Both the position numbers and the translations under genes were made by a program. A stretch of 64,000 nt of DNA from assembly GCA_028710605.1 (NCBI GenBank), contig JAQTTU010000006.1, forward strand, positions 1 through 64,000, read 5' to 3'. The notes under the pieces are model-generated. The model saw only the letters and a program-made list of their open reading frames with translations, was not told where the DNA came from and did no database searches. This stretch comes from Sideroxydans sp. Its GTDB lineage: Bacteria; Pseudomonadota; Gammaproteobacteria; Burkholderiales; Gallionellaceae. Below are positions 9,696 to 18,516 of the stretch, piece by piece; within the stretch, counting starts at the first letter, position 1; each line of letters begins with the position of its first letter.

Positions 9696-11000
9696 ATGGA
9701 TATGCCAACGAAATTGCAGGTTCCTGGAACAAAGCCCGTAGCCGGGGGTGTGAAACGCAAACCCGATTATCCGATAATCGATCCAAAGGAATTTTTAAAA
9801 AAATTCCCCAGGGATAAAAACTTTTTCATCCTGAGTATCGACGGTGGTGGAGCGCGGGGCATGATTCCGGCGGTAATTCTGAAGGAAATCGAGCGCAGAT
9901 CGGGGAAACCTATTTCGCAATTGTTTGACCGGATTTGCGGCACTTCCACCGGCTCAATTCTCGCCTGCGCGCTTACAGCTCCGAAAAGCACTGGCGGCAG
10001 ACCGGCTCCTTTATACAGGGCAGCAGATGTGGTTGAAATTTACCGCAGTCTGGGGTCTGTGATTTTTTCGCGCGGATCGCTTAACGAATCCGTTATTCAG
10101 CCTGTCGAAGAGTCGCTCGCCGAATTCCCCGCAGAACTCAAAGACGGCTGGGAGGAAAAATTTGATAAACACCCGGCGAATTTTATTGCCTTGCACACAA
10201 AAATAATCAAGAAACTATTCAAGGAGGTTATGCCTGCCATAAAGAAGATGACCTTGCCGCTGCATGATGTGAACAAACTGGCCTATGTCTTGCATGAAAA
10301 ACTCGGAAATCTGGCAATGAAAGACGCGCTGGTGGAACTGTTCGTTTATGCCTATAACATCGGTAATAGAACACCAGTGGTGTTGGGCTCGACGGAATCC
10401 GCGATTAATGGCATATCAGGCGACTTTTCAAAATTCAAAATGTACCAGGCGGCCACAGCTTCCTCCGCTGCCGTGCCTTTTTTTGGCCCTTACAAGGTAT
10501 ATGAAGTGCCTGCGATGCCCGTTCGACTACCCAGCCCCTTCGGCGAAATTTTTCCACCAGTCAACGGCCAAGGCGATCAATACCAATTGGTGGATGGCGG
10601 AAACGGCGGACTCGCCAATCCGGCCTTGTTTGCCATGCTGGAAGATACTCCCGCCAGCAAGGGAAAAAACAAGGTCGTTCTATCGCTGGGAACCGGGCAC
10701 TTTGAAGAACCCATTTCATCCGCTACCACCCAGGGCGGATTCCTGCAGTGGATGGGCAGCGGCGATTTAATGAACTGCCTGTTCGATGGCGAATCGGACA
10801 CCATCGATATGGCTATGCGTACAACATTGGGTATTGAGCATTACGGACGCTTTCAGCCGGAAATATCCAAAGATCTGGCTTTCCTCGACGAAGGAAGTGT
10901 GGAGGACATGAAGCATCTTGAGGATGCAGCGCAAACGTTCATTTCCCACAATGATGAATTAATCGACGCATGGGTAGAAATACTCAATAACGGCGGTTGA
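9696..11000 (+). CDS. Patatin-like phospholipase (CapV-like layout)
   Basis: The 434-residue protein has the anion-binding loop SIDGGGARGMIPAV (about 47-60), nucleophile elbow GTSTG (about 85) and the catalytic Asp in DGGNGGLANPA (about 300), so it is a complete patatin. The start ATG is 3 bp after GGGGA. It is not similar in detail to the patatin at 2719. Patatins of this form are lipases and some are effectors in cyclic-nucleotide defence, but no CD-NTase gene is adjacent. A strong hairpin follows the gene. Confidence 0.85.
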   Translation: MDMPTKLQVPGTKPVAGGVKRKPDYPIIDPKEFLKKFPRDKNFFILSIDGGGARGMIPAVILKEIERRSGKPISQLFDRICGTSTGSILACALTAPKSTGGRPAPLYRAADVVEIYRSLGSVIFSRGSLNESVIQPVEESLAEFPAELKDGWEEKFDKHPANFIALHTKIIKKLFKEVMPAIKKMTLPLHDVNKLAYVLHEKLGNLAMKDALVELFVYAYNIGNRTPVVLGSTESAINGISGDFSKFKMYQAATASSAAVPFFGPYKVYEVPAMPVRLPSPFGEIFPPVNGQGDQYQLVDGGNGGLANPALFAMLEDTPASKGKNKVVLSLGTGHFEEPISSATTQGGFLQWMGSGDLMNCLFDGESDTIDMAMRTTLGIEHYGRFQPEISKDLAFLDEGSVEDMKHLEDAAQTFISHNDELIDAWVEILNNGG

Positions 11001-11010
11001 TTCAGTGAAA

Positions 11011-11035
11011 CCAACCCCGGCAATGCCGGGGTTGG
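11011..11035 (+). terminator. Hairpin after patatin gene
   Basis: An 11-bp perfect stem CCAACCCCGGC/GCCGGGGTTGG with an AAT loop lies 10 bp after the stop codon. Only a weak AT run follows, so it may end transcription or protect the 3' end. Confidence 0.6.
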
Positions 11036-11185
11036 AATTATGTTGATTCGACCCAGCAATTCCCAGCAGGACGCAGCCAGAATACCCGCCTGATTCCGCG
11101 CCTTCCGCTTCACATCCCCAGTATTTCGCATGTCCGGCAACCTATTGAAATCGCCTTTTGCCGCCTTCGGTAAAAAACGATTAGT

Positions 11186-13063
11186 ATGCTGCGCATGGAC
11201 ACCTCCTCTTCCGACTCCACCTCCAGACAAACCACGCTGCGCATCGGCCTGCTGTTCATTGCGCTGGCGTTCTTTGAACTGAGCTGGTTGCACGCGTTCT
11301 CTCCGCTGGAAAATCGTCTGTCCGATTGGTTCGTGCAGCAGCATGCGCAGCAACTGAAGCCGGATGCCGACATCGTGATTGTCGATATCGACGATGCCAG
11401 TTTGGCGCGCATGCAGGACACGGCGGGCAGTTGGCCGTGGCCGCGTGCGGTGCATGGCGAACTGGTGCGCGGCATCGCCAGGCAACAGCCCAAGGCGATC
11501 GCATTCGACATCCTGTTCAGCGAAAGCGACACCTACCGCCCGGACAGTGACCGCGAGTTCAATCAAGCTTTGCAGGGATTGAACAACGTTTATTTCCCGA
11601 TGGTGATGCCGCAGTTGCGCGGCGATGCCAAGCCGGAGCAGAACGGCACGCCCGCCGCGCAAGTGGCGACCCTGCTGGGTTTGCAGCGTAGCGATCATGC
11701 CGATGACAAGGCGAGCATTGCCATCATCCCGCCGCTGGCGATTGATCCGGCGCACTGGCATGTCGGCACGATCAATTTTCTGGAAGATGCCGATGGCGTG
11801 GGACGGCGCTACCAACTTTTTACCGATGCGCATGGCTGGCTCATCCCTTCACTCCCGGCGCGCATCGCGCAAGATTTGGGCTACGCCGTGCCGCCGCAGC
11901 CGGACATGATTTTGGCGTGGCGCGGCAATGCCGGAGTGTTCAAACATATCTCGTATGCCGATCTGTATGAGGATTTCAACCGCGAACATGCGCAGCGCCC
12001 TCGCGATGAATTGAAGGACAAGATCGTCATCATCGGCACCGGGGCCACGGGCTTGCACGATGTGCGCGCGACACCGGTTGACAGTTTGTATCCGGGCATC
12101 GAGATACTGGCGACCGCCATCGACAATCTGAAAAACGGTCGCGCGATGCATAAACCCGAGGCGGGTTTTGCCACCGGTCTTGCCTTGCTGTTGCTGGCGC
12201 TGTTGAGTCTGGCGTTTTTGCGCTGCGTCAATGTGTTGAAGATAGGAATGGGCTTGGCGCTGACCACGCTGCTGGCGCTAGTCGGCGCTTATCTGGCCGT
12301 GGCGCAATGGCTGTTGCTGCCCGTGTTGACTCCCGTCCTGCTGGCATGGGCGGCGTATTTCACGCTGGCGCTGCGCGAATATCTGCACGAACGCAAATCG
12401 CGCCAACAGGCCGTGCAGATGTTCAGCCGCTTCGTCAATCCGCATGTGGTGAAAGAACTGGTGGCGCATGGCGGCTTGAGCCGCGCGGGTGAAAGCCGCG
12501 AGATCACCATCCTGTTCTCCGACATACGCGGCTTCACCACCTTGTCGGAAAAACGCACGCCGCAGCAAGTGGTGGAACTGCTCAACCGTTACTTCACGCT
12601 GCAAGTGGAAGTGGTGTTCCGCCACGGCGGCTCGCTGGATAAATTCATCGGCGATTGCATCATGGCGTTCTGGGGCGCACCGCTGGACGACCCCAAGCAT
12701 GCGCGCCACGCGGTGGAAGCGGCGCTGGAAATGGGCGAGGTGTTGCAATGCTTCAAGCGCGAACTGGGCGAAGCCGATGCGGATTTCGATGTCGGCATCG
12801 GCATCCATACCGGCCCGGCGGTAGTGGGACTGATCGGCTCCGACCAGCGGCGCGAATACACCGCCATCGGCGACACGGTCAACCTCGGCAGCCGCATCGA
12901 AGGCTTGACCAAAGGCGTGTCGCGCATCCTGGTTTCGCGCGAAACCATGCAAGCCTGCGGCGACGCGTTCGAATTCAAATCGTTCGGTTCATTCAAAGTG
13001 AAAGGGCGCGAACAGGAAGTGGAATTATTCGCGCCCATCGAAAAAGGAGAGAAGCAAAAATGA
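11186..13063 (+). CDS. CHASE2-domain class III adenylate cyclase
   Basis: The 625-residue protein has an N-terminal membrane segment, a CHASE2 extracytoplasmic sensor (about 50-320, DIVIVDIDDASL, GWPRAV-like region), three membrane helices (about 330-400) and a class III cyclase domain (about 430-610). The metal Asp residues are in LFSDIRGFTTLSE and FIGDCIM. The purine-specifying Lys (LDKFIGD) and Asp (AIGDTVNLGSR) are both present, which fits adenylate rather than guanylate cyclase. The next gene overlaps by 4 bp. Confidence 0.9.
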   Translation: MLRMDTSSSDSTSRQTTLRIGLLFIALAFFELSWLHAFSPLENRLSDWFVQQHAQQLKPDADIVIVDIDDASLARMQDTAGSWPWPRAVHGELVRGIARQQPKAIAFDILFSESDTYRPDSDREFNQALQGLNNVYFPMVMPQLRGDAKPEQNGTPAAQVATLLGLQRSDHADDKASIAIIPPLAIDPAHWHVGTINFLEDADGVGRRYQLFTDAHGWLIPSLPARIAQDLGYAVPPQPDMILAWRGNAGVFKHISYADLYEDFNREHAQRPRDELKDKIVIIGTGATGLHDVRATPVDSLYPGIEILATAIDNLKNGRAMHKPEAGFATGLALLLLALLSLAFLRCVNVLKIGMGLALTTLLALVGAYLAVAQWLLLPVLTPVLLAWAAYFTLALREYLHERKSRQQAVQMFSRFVNPHVVKELVAHGGLSRAGESREITILFSDIRGFTTLSEKRTPQQVVELLNRYFTLQVEVVFRHGGSLDKFIGDCIMAFWGAPLDDPKHARHAVEAALEMGEVLQCFKRELGEADADFDVGIGIHTGPAVVGLIGSDQRREYTAIGDTVNLGSRIEGLTKGVSRILVSRETMQACGDAFEFKSFGSFKVKGREQEVELFAPIEKGEKQK

Positions 13064-13557
13064 AAAACATCGTTGCGCTATGTTTGCTGCTCGGCTTCGC
13101 GCAGACCGTGTGGGCCGGGGGATTCGCTTACACCATTCGCCCCACCGAACTGAAAGCCAAACCTTTTTCCGATGCGGAAACGCTGGCCTCGTTGCCGTCG
13201 CAAAGCAAAGTCGAAGTATTGAAACGGCAGGCAAGCTGGACGCAAGTGAAATCGGCCACCTTCACGGGGTGGGTGAAAATGCTGAGTCTGCAACTGGAAT
13301 CGAATGCGCAGAACAAACGCGGCGACAACGGCTTGCGCTCGCTGTTCAACGTCGCCTCCACCGGACGCAGCGGCAGCACGGTGACCACCGGCGTGCGCGG
13401 CCTGTCCGAAGAACAATTGAAAAATGCCCAGCCTGATCTGCAAGCACTGCAAGCTGCAAAACGCTATGCCGTGAGCAGCAAAGATGCGCAGCGTTTTGCC
13501 GCACAAGGCAAGCTGCACGCGCAAAGCGTGGACTATCTGCAAGGAATTCAACCATGA
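13060..13557 (+). CDS. Secreted SH3-domain protein
   Basis: The 165-residue protein has a clear signal peptide (MKNIVALCLLLGFAQTVWAG) and a bacterial SH3 domain (about 25-85: RPTELKAKPFSDAETLASL, GWVKMLSLQL). The C-terminal half is helical. ATG overlaps the cyclase stop (ATGA) with AGGAGAG upstream. The gene sits between the cyclase and an M48 protease that again overlaps by 4 bp, so the three are translationally coupled. It probably acts in the periplasm; the ligand is unknown. Confidence 0.82.
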   Translation: MKNIVALCLLLGFAQTVWAGGFAYTIRPTELKAKPFSDAETLASLPSQSKVEVLKRQASWTQVKSATFTGWVKMLSLQLESNAQNKRGDNGLRSLFNVASTGRSGSTVTTGVRGLSEEQLKNAQPDLQALQAAKRYAVSSKDAQRFAAQGKLHAQSVDYLQGIQP

Positions 13558-14525
13558 GAACGAATCGGACGATCCTATTGGTCTGGAACGAATTGAAAAT
13601 GAATACCGTTCGTGCTGAGCCTGTCGAAGCACAAGAATCCATTCACATTTCGACAAGCTCAATGCGAACGGATTCTTGGTTGAAGCGTGCCGGATCAATA
13701 TTGTGTCTGTTGGGCTTCGCACTGCCCGCCGCCGCTTTCGATTTTGGCAGTGTCGATTGGAAGAAGGCGGCGGAGACCGTGCAAAAAGTGCAGAAAGCCA
13801 ACGCCGACATCAGCGAACCGCAAGAGATCACGTTGGGCGAAGGCATCGCCAGCAACTTGCTGGGCGCAGCACCGCTGCTGAACAATCCGGCGGCGCAGCA
13901 ATATGTGAACCGCGTCGGACGCTGGCTCGCGCTGCAAACGGAACGCCCCGACCTGCCGTGGCAATTCGGCGTACTGGACGACAACGACGTGAACGCGTTC
14001 TCCGCGCCCGGCGGCTATGTGTTCATCACCAAAGGATTGCTGGCGCAGATGCACAGCGAAGCGGAACTGGCCGGTGTATTGGCGCACGAAATTTCGCATG
14101 TGCTGCGCAAACATCAACTGCAAGCCATCAAGAAAAGTGCGCGCACCGAGTTGCTGGCCGACCTGGCGAATGACGCGATCAAGACCAACGGCGCGGATCC
14201 AAAATTTTCCAAACTGGTGAGCGCGGGCACCGAAGTGTATGCGCGCGGTCTGGACAAAAACGACGAATACGAAGCGGATCGCATGGGTGTGGTGATCGCC
14301 GCGCGCGCCGGTTACGACCCCTACGGCTTGCCCGCCGTATTGCAAACCCTGCAATCCCTCAACCCCGGCGATTCCAGCGTGGCGCTGATGTTCAAAACCC
14401 ACCCGGCGCTGGCGGATCGCTTGAGTCTGCTCGATCAGGAAATGACCGACCAGTTCGCCGAACAGGAGAACCAACCCGACCTCGCACCGCGATTTTATAA
14501 GGCGTTGGGGGCGGGGAAAAAATAG
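13554..14525 (+). CDS. M48 family metalloprotease
   Basis: The 323-residue protein has the zinc motif HEISH (about 179-183), a distal zinc Glu in EYEADRMGV (about 240), and a signal peptide MRTDSWLKRAGSILCLLG starting at residue 37. It resembles periplasmic BepA/LoiP-type M48 peptidases. The first 36 residues are unusual: they are encoded largely by a palindromic repeat. ATG at 13554 overlaps the previous stop and has AAGGA upstream; ATG at 13662 would start at the signal peptide but has no ribosome-binding site. Its 3' end is duplicated at 17567. Confidence 0.88.
   Translation: MRTNRTILLVWNELKMNTVRAEPVEAQESIHISTSSMRTDSWLKRAGSILCLLGFALPAAAFDFGSVDWKKAAETVQKVQKANADISEPQEITLGEGIASNLLGAAPLLNNPAAQQYVNRVGRWLALQTERPDLPWQFGVLDDNDVNAFSAPGGYVFITKGLLAQMHSEAELAGVLAHEISHVLRKHQLQAIKKSARTELLADLANDAIKTNGADPKFSKLVSAGTEVYARGLDKNDEYEADRMGVVIAARAGYDPYGLPAVLQTLQSLNPGDSSVALMFKTHPALADRLSLLDQEMTDQFAEQENQPDLAPRFYKALGAGKK
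13606..13676. repeat. REP-like inverted repeat inside the M48 gene
   Basis: The segment reads CGTTCGTGCTGAGCCTGTCG on one side and its imperfect complement (CGACAAGCTCAATGCGAACG) on the other, around a short centre; ACAAGAATCC and GGATTCTTG also pair. It is in frame and encodes residues about 18-41. A related copy lies at 22500. Confidence 0.8.
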
Positions 14526-14561
14526 CAGTTTGCGAAGCGTCTTCCAATTAAAGGAGACAAC

Positions 14562-15959
14562 ATGGCGTATCAACACAGCGTGTGTGCTGCGACATACCTG
14601 TTCAGCTCGCTGAAAGAAGTCATGGCGAAAGCCGCTCCGGCGCGCTCGGGAGATTTTCTGGCCGGTGTCGCCGCAGAAACCTATGCCGAGCGTATGGCCG
14701 CGCGCATGTGCTTGGCCACCATCCCGCTCAAACATTTTCTCGAAGAGTTGCTCATTCCTTACGAAGCCGACGAAGTCTCGCGGCTGATCGTGGATAGCCA
14801 TGACACGCGGGCGTTCGCCGAAATCAGCCATCTCACGGTGGGCGATTTTCGCAACTGGCTGCTTTCGGATGCAGCTGATTCCGCCGCATTGAAACGAATC
14901 GCCCCCGGCATCACGCCCGAAATGGCGGCTGCCGTGAGCAAGCTGATGCGCAATCAGGATTTGATTCTGGTCGCGGCAAAATGCCGCGTCGTCACCGCGT
15001 TCCGCGACACCATAGGCTTGCCGGGTCGTCTGTCTTCGCGCTTGCAACCCAACCATCCCACCGACGATGCGCAAGGCATCGCCGCCTCCATGCTGGACGG
15101 TCTGCTGTATGGCGCGGGCGACGCGGTGATCGGCATCAACCCCGCCTCCGATAGTCTGCCCGCGCTGATGCAGCTGTACGATCTGGTGGATGAAGTCATC
15201 AATCAGTACAACATTCCGACGCAGTCCTGCATCCTCACGCATGTGACCAACCAGATCAAACTCATGGAAAAAAGCGCGCCGGTTGATTTGGTGTTTCAGT
15301 CCATTGCCGGCACGGAACAAGCCAACAAAGGTTTCGGCATCAATCTGGAAATTTTGCGCGAAGCGCAACAAGCGGCGCTGTCGTTGCGGCGCGGCACGGT
15401 GGGCAACAACGTGATGTATTTTGAAACCGGCCAAGGTTCCGCGCTCTCGGCCAATGCCCATCACGGCATCGACCAGCAAACCTGCGAAGCACGCGCGTAT
15501 GCGGTGGCGCGACATTTCTCTCCGTTGCTGACCAATACCGTGGTGGGCTTTATCGGGCCGGAATATTTGTTCGACGGCAAACAGATCATCCGCGCCGGAC
15601 TGGAAGATCACTTTTGCGGAAAGCTGCTGGGCGTGCCCATGGGCTGCGACGTGTGTTACACCAACCACGCCGAAGTGGATCAGGACGACATGGACACCCT
15701 GATGACGCTGCTGGCCAATGCCGGAGTGACTTACATCATGGGCGTGCCGGGCGCGGACGACATCATGCTCAACTATCAGACGACCTCCTTCCACGACATC
15801 CTGTATTTGCGCAAATTGCTCGGCTTGCATGCCGCACCGGAGTTTGAAAAATGGCTCATGACAATGCACATCATGGACGGCAAGGGACAGGTGCTGCCGG
15901 TCACGCAGAATCACGGCATGCTGACGAACATGCCGAGGAAATTGCTGCCACCACCATGA
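14562..15959 (+). CDS. eutB: Ethanolamine ammonia-lyase, large subunit
   Basis: EutB is the catalytic subunit of the cobalamin-dependent enzyme that splits ethanolamine into acetaldehyde and ammonia. The 465-residue length matches the family, and typical segments are present (LFSSLKEVMAKA, GDAVIGINPASDS, VGFIGPEYLFDGKQI, MGCDVCYTNHAE, GVPGADDIMLNYQTTSFHD). It begins after an AAAGGAG site and its stop overlaps the eutC start. No microcompartment or other eut gene is nearby, so it is a minimal nitrogen- or carbon-scavenging pair. Confidence 0.96.
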   Translation: MAYQHSVCAATYLFSSLKEVMAKAAPARSGDFLAGVAAETYAERMAARMCLATIPLKHFLEELLIPYEADEVSRLIVDSHDTRAFAEISHLTVGDFRNWLLSDAADSAALKRIAPGITPEMAAAVSKLMRNQDLILVAAKCRVVTAFRDTIGLPGRLSSRLQPNHPTDDAQGIAASMLDGLLYGAGDAVIGINPASDSLPALMQLYDLVDEVINQYNIPTQSCILTHVTNQIKLMEKSAPVDLVFQSIAGTEQANKGFGINLEILREAQQAALSLRRGTVGNNVMYFETGQGSALSANAHHGIDQQTCEARAYAVARHFSPLLTNTVVGFIGPEYLFDGKQIIRAGLEDHFCGKLLGVPMGCDVCYTNHAEVDQDDMDTLMTLLANAGVTYIMGVPGADDIMLNYQTTSFHDILYLRKLLGLHAAPEFEKWLMTMHIMDGKGQVLPVTQNHGMLTNMPRKLLPPP

Positions 15960-16849
15960 ACCCGAAAAATCCGGTAGAGCCAAACCCCTCCCAACCTCCC
16001 CTTATCAGGGGAGGAGCCGACTCTGCTCTCCCCCTGATAAGGGGGTGTTGGAGGGGGTTTGAGCCGAACGAACAACCCGCGACAAAACCCCTTTCCACCC
16101 TCGATCCTTGGCAAGAATTAAAGCGTTTCACCAGCGCGCGCATCGCGCTGGGACGCGTCGGCAGCAGCCTGCCCACCCGCGAAGTGCTGGACTTCGGCAT
16201 CGCCCATGCCATGGCGCGCGATGCGGTTCACCTGCCGCTGGATGCGGACGCATTGGAGGCAGGAATTCAATCGCTGGGATTTACCACGCTACGTGTGCAC
16301 AGCAAAGCGCAAAACCGTCAGACCTATTTGCTGCGACCGGATTTTGGCCGCAGCCTCGACGATGAAAGCAAACAGCATCTGCCAACACGCAAATCATCTG
16401 CCAGCATCGACCTCCTGTTCGTGATCGGCGACGGCTTGTCCGCGCTGGCCATTCAACGCCATGCAGCGCCATTGCTGGCCGAGATACAGAATTGCATTCC
16501 CGCAGCATGGAAGGTAGGGCCGGTGGTGATCGCCGAACAAGCGCGCGTAGCCTTGGCAGACGAGATCGGCGAAATCATGGGCGCGCACATGGTTGCCATC
16601 CTGATCGGCGAACGCCCCGGTTTGAGTTCGCCCGACAGTTTGGGCATCTACCTGACCTACGCCCCCCGCGTCGGCCGCATCGATGCCGAGCGCAACTGCA
16701 TTTCCAACGTCCGCCCGCAAGGTTTGCACTATGCCGCCGCCGCGAAAAAATTGGTGTGGCTGGCGCAAGAAGCGATGGAACTGAAACTGACAGGCGTGGC
16801 GTTGAATGACGAGAGCGAAGTGCGGGAAGTTCTGGCGAACAACACATAA
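15956..16849 (+). CDS. eutC: Ethanolamine ammonia-lyase, small subunit
   Basis: EutC supplies the other half of the ethanolamine ammonia-lyase active site and helps bind cobalamin. The conserved body starts at LDPWQELKRFTSARIALGRVG and ends in the normal region (KLVWLAQEAM). The family has about 265-300 residues; this one has 297, but about 30 N-terminal residues (NPSQPPLIRGG...LIRGCWRGFEP) are a translated palindromic repeat. ATG overlaps the eutB stop by 4 bp. The N-terminus of EutC is variable, so the enzyme may still work. Confidence 0.94.
   Translation: MNPKNPVEPNPSQPPLIRGGADSALPLIRGCWRGFEPNEQPATKPLSTLDPWQELKRFTSARIALGRVGSSLPTREVLDFGIAHAMARDAVHLPLDADALEAGIQSLGFTTLRVHSKAQNRQTYLLRPDFGRSLDDESKQHLPTRKSSASIDLLFVIGDGLSALAIQRHAAPLLAEIQNCIPAAWKVGPVVIAEQARVALADEIGEIMGAHMVAILIGERPGLSSPDSLGIYLTYAPRVGRIDAERNCISNVRPQGLHYAAAAKKLVWLAQEAMELKLTGVALNDESEVREVLANNT
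15982..16060. repeat. GC-rich inverted repeat (family C) inside eutC
   Basis: Arms at 15982-16010 (AAACCCCTCCCAACCTCCCC...) and 16030-16060 (CCCTGATAAGGGGG...) are nearly complementary. The element is in frame in the eutC N-terminus. Relatives lie at 20657, 25934 and several places in hrpA. Confidence 0.85.
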
Positions 16850-16968
16850 CCAGGATAGTGATACCCAGTGGAATAAGGCGGACATTTTCACGCGGATAGC
16901 ATGTTAGAACCTTGTCTCAAGACCATTAAAAGACTATATTCAGTCCGAATTATCTCAAGGAAAAAATC

Positions 16969-17244
16969 ATGCGTTCGGAAAACATCAAACCCATCAGCTA
17001 CCTCAAGGCTAATGCCGCTGAGGTGCTCCAAAATCTATCGAAAAACAGACAGCCCTTTCTTATCACGCAAAACGGGGAAGCGAGAGCGGTCATGCAAGAC
17101 ATCGCCAGCTATGAGAGCACACAGGAAACATTGGCGCTGTTGAAGATACTGGCACTGGGCAATCAGGAAATCGCAGAGGGCAAGGTTACGCCGCTCGCCA
17201 ATGTCGCACGTCGCCTTCGCTCAAAAAAGATCGCGGAAAAATGA
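16969..17244 (+). CDS. Phd/YefM-type antitoxin
   Basis: The 91-residue protein has the Phd/YefM N-terminal DNA-binding fold (PISYLKANAAEVLQNLSKNR, PFLITQNGEARAVMQDI) and a C-terminal toxin-binding tail. It overlaps the ParE-like toxin gene by 4 bp. It should repress its own operon and neutralise the toxin. The module lies just downstream of eutBC, inside a segment bounded by duplicated M48 gene ends. Confidence 0.9.
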   Translation: MRSENIKPISYLKANAAEVLQNLSKNRQPFLITQNGEARAVMQDIASYESTQETLALLKILALGNQEIAEGKVTPLANVARRLRSKKIAEK

Positions 17245-17567
17245 GCTACAAAGTATTGCTCACGCACAGCGCAGAGCGCGATCTTGAAGCGATCTACGAT
17301 TACATTGCCGAAAACGACACGCGTGCCAATGCAGATCATGTGCTGGACAAACTGATGGAAGTGGCGGAGTCGTTGTCGGAATTTCCCGAGCGTGGCTCCT
17401 ACCCAAAAGAACTGCTCTCCCTCGGCATGCGCGAATATCGTCAAGCGCATTTCAAACCCTATCGGCTCATCTACCGGATCAGCGGCAAACAAGTAATTGT
17501 TTACCTCATCGCCGACGGTCGGCGCGACATGCAGACACTGCTGACGCGCAGAATGCTGGGAGTGTAG
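17241..17567 (+). CDS. RelE/ParE family toxin
   Basis: The 108-residue protein shows the ParE fold: VLLTHSAERDLEAIYDYIAE, SLSEFPERG, REYRQAHFKPYRLIYRI, VIVYLIADGRRDMQTLL. ParE members poison gyrase, RelE members cut mRNA at the ribosome; the sequence is closer to ParE. It overlaps its antitoxin by 4 bp and looks intact. Immediately after its stop codon is a copy of the M48 gene 3' end. Confidence 0.9.
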   Translation: MSYKVLLTHSAERDLEAIYDYIAENDTRANADHVLDKLMEVAESLSEFPERGSYPKELLSLGMREYRQAHFKPYRLIYRISGKQVIVYLIADGRRDMQTLLTRRMLGV

Positions 17568-17638
17568 AGAACCAGCCCGACCTCGCACTGCGATTTTTTG
17601 GGCGTTGGGGGCAGGGAAGAAGTAGGGGATTGCGGAAG
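17567..17638 (+). pseudogene. Remnant copy of the M48 protease 3' end
   Basis: About 72 bp match 14466-14537 (end of the M48 gene, including its stop region) at roughly 80-85% identity by eye; both read GAGAACCA.CCCGACCTCGCA and then GGCGTTGGGGGC. The reading frame is broken by a small indel. The two copies bracket eutBC and the phd/parE pair. Confidence 0.8.
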
Positions 17639-18031
17639 TCAGCCCAAGCAGATGATCTGATTCAACCGCTCACATACTTCTGCGAACAAGGCATCGGGCA
17701 AGGTTTTGAGCGGGTGCGCTTTAGCTTTGCGCAAGTGCCAATCGAATGATTTGGGTTGATGGCAAAGCACATAGCTGGTTAGCCCGGCCTTCTTTCCCGA
17801 CGCTTCACCCACCGCGACCGCAAACGGATTGTCCGAATTGTATTCGGCGGTCGTCATCGGCAAACCGATGACCAGCGAAGTCTTCTCGTTAAAGATGCGC
17901 GGCGAAAGCACCAAAAACGGATGCACGTCGCGCATCTCCCTCCCCGCCTGCGGATTGCAATCGATCCAGATGATGTCCTGCCGATCCGGTATCCAGCGCT
18001 TTTTCGCCAGCGGCTTCGGCGCGACTACCAA
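17639..18031 (-). CDS. MazF/PemK-type endoribonuclease toxin
   Basis: The 130-residue protein has the PemK/MazF fold: DRQDIIWIDCNPQAGREM, HPFLVLSPRIFNEKTSLVIGLPMT, and a C-terminal ALFAEVCERLNQII helix. These toxins cut single-stranded RNA at short motifs. Translation probably begins at TTG 18031, overlapping the antitoxin stop by 7 bp. Both genes look intact. Confidence 0.88.
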   Translation of the reverse strand: MVVAPKPLAKKRWIPDRQDIIWIDCNPQAGREMRDVHPFLVLSPRIFNEKTSLVIGLPMTTAEYNSDNPFAVAVGEASGKKAGLTSYVLCHQPKSFDWHLRKAKAHPLKTLPDALFAEVCERLNQIICLG

Positions 18032-18279
18032 CGCTCAGCTCCCAGCGTTTCCGTGGTGCTCATCTGCTCGCCGCCGTGCCGCTTCACATCGTAAGCCGCA
18101 ACGCGCTGCTCCAGCGTCAGACGCGGCGCATCGAACGGCTTGATGACAACCTGATCGCCCTCCACCGACACCCGCACCCGCTGATGCACATGCAGATGCG
18201 CCTCCCGGGCCACCGCCGCCGGTAAACGAACCCCCAGATTATTGCCCCATTGCTTGATGTCCAGCACCGCTTCAGTCAT
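18025..18279 (-). CDS. MazE-type antitoxin (AbrB fold)
   Basis: The 84-residue protein begins with the swapped-hairpin AbrB/MazE domain (IKQWGNNLGVRLPAAVARE, VSVEGDQVVIKP), followed by a toxin-binding tail (LTLEQRVAAYDVKRHGGE). It precedes the MazF-type toxin with a 7-bp overlap and should autoregulate the pair. The 230 bp upstream show no other gene. Confidence 0.9.
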   Translation of the reverse strand: MTEAVLDIKQWGNNLGVRLPAAVAREAHLHVHQRVRVSVEGDQVVIKPFDAPRLTLEQRVAAYDVKRHGGEQMSTTETLGAERW

Positions 18280-18516
18280 GAATTACTCCCTGATGCAAAA
18301 TGTATAAACGTTAGTCTATACATAGCAAGGTGGTTGGTCAATGAAAGGTTCAAAACGGAATACAAAACTGATCTTTTTGATGCGTACGCTCACCCTGCAT
18401 CCGGCGGCCTATATATTCTTCCTGCTGGCTGTAGGGGGATTTAGCTGATAGATTTCGGCTTGATATATTTAGATATCCACGTGTTACTTGGACGGGACTG
18501 TTGATAAGGGACAAAA

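Noticed and set aside
9696..13063. CBASS-like system (patatin plus cyclase)
   Set aside because: The neighbouring cyclase is a class III enzyme with CHASE2 and membrane helices, not a CD-NTase, and a terminator-like hairpin separates the two.
13695..15983. Open frame of about 760 codons antisense to the M48 gene and eutB
   Set aside because: Its composition (His/Gln/Arg-rich) is typical of a shadow frame in GC-rich DNA, and eutB and M48 are certain on the other strand.
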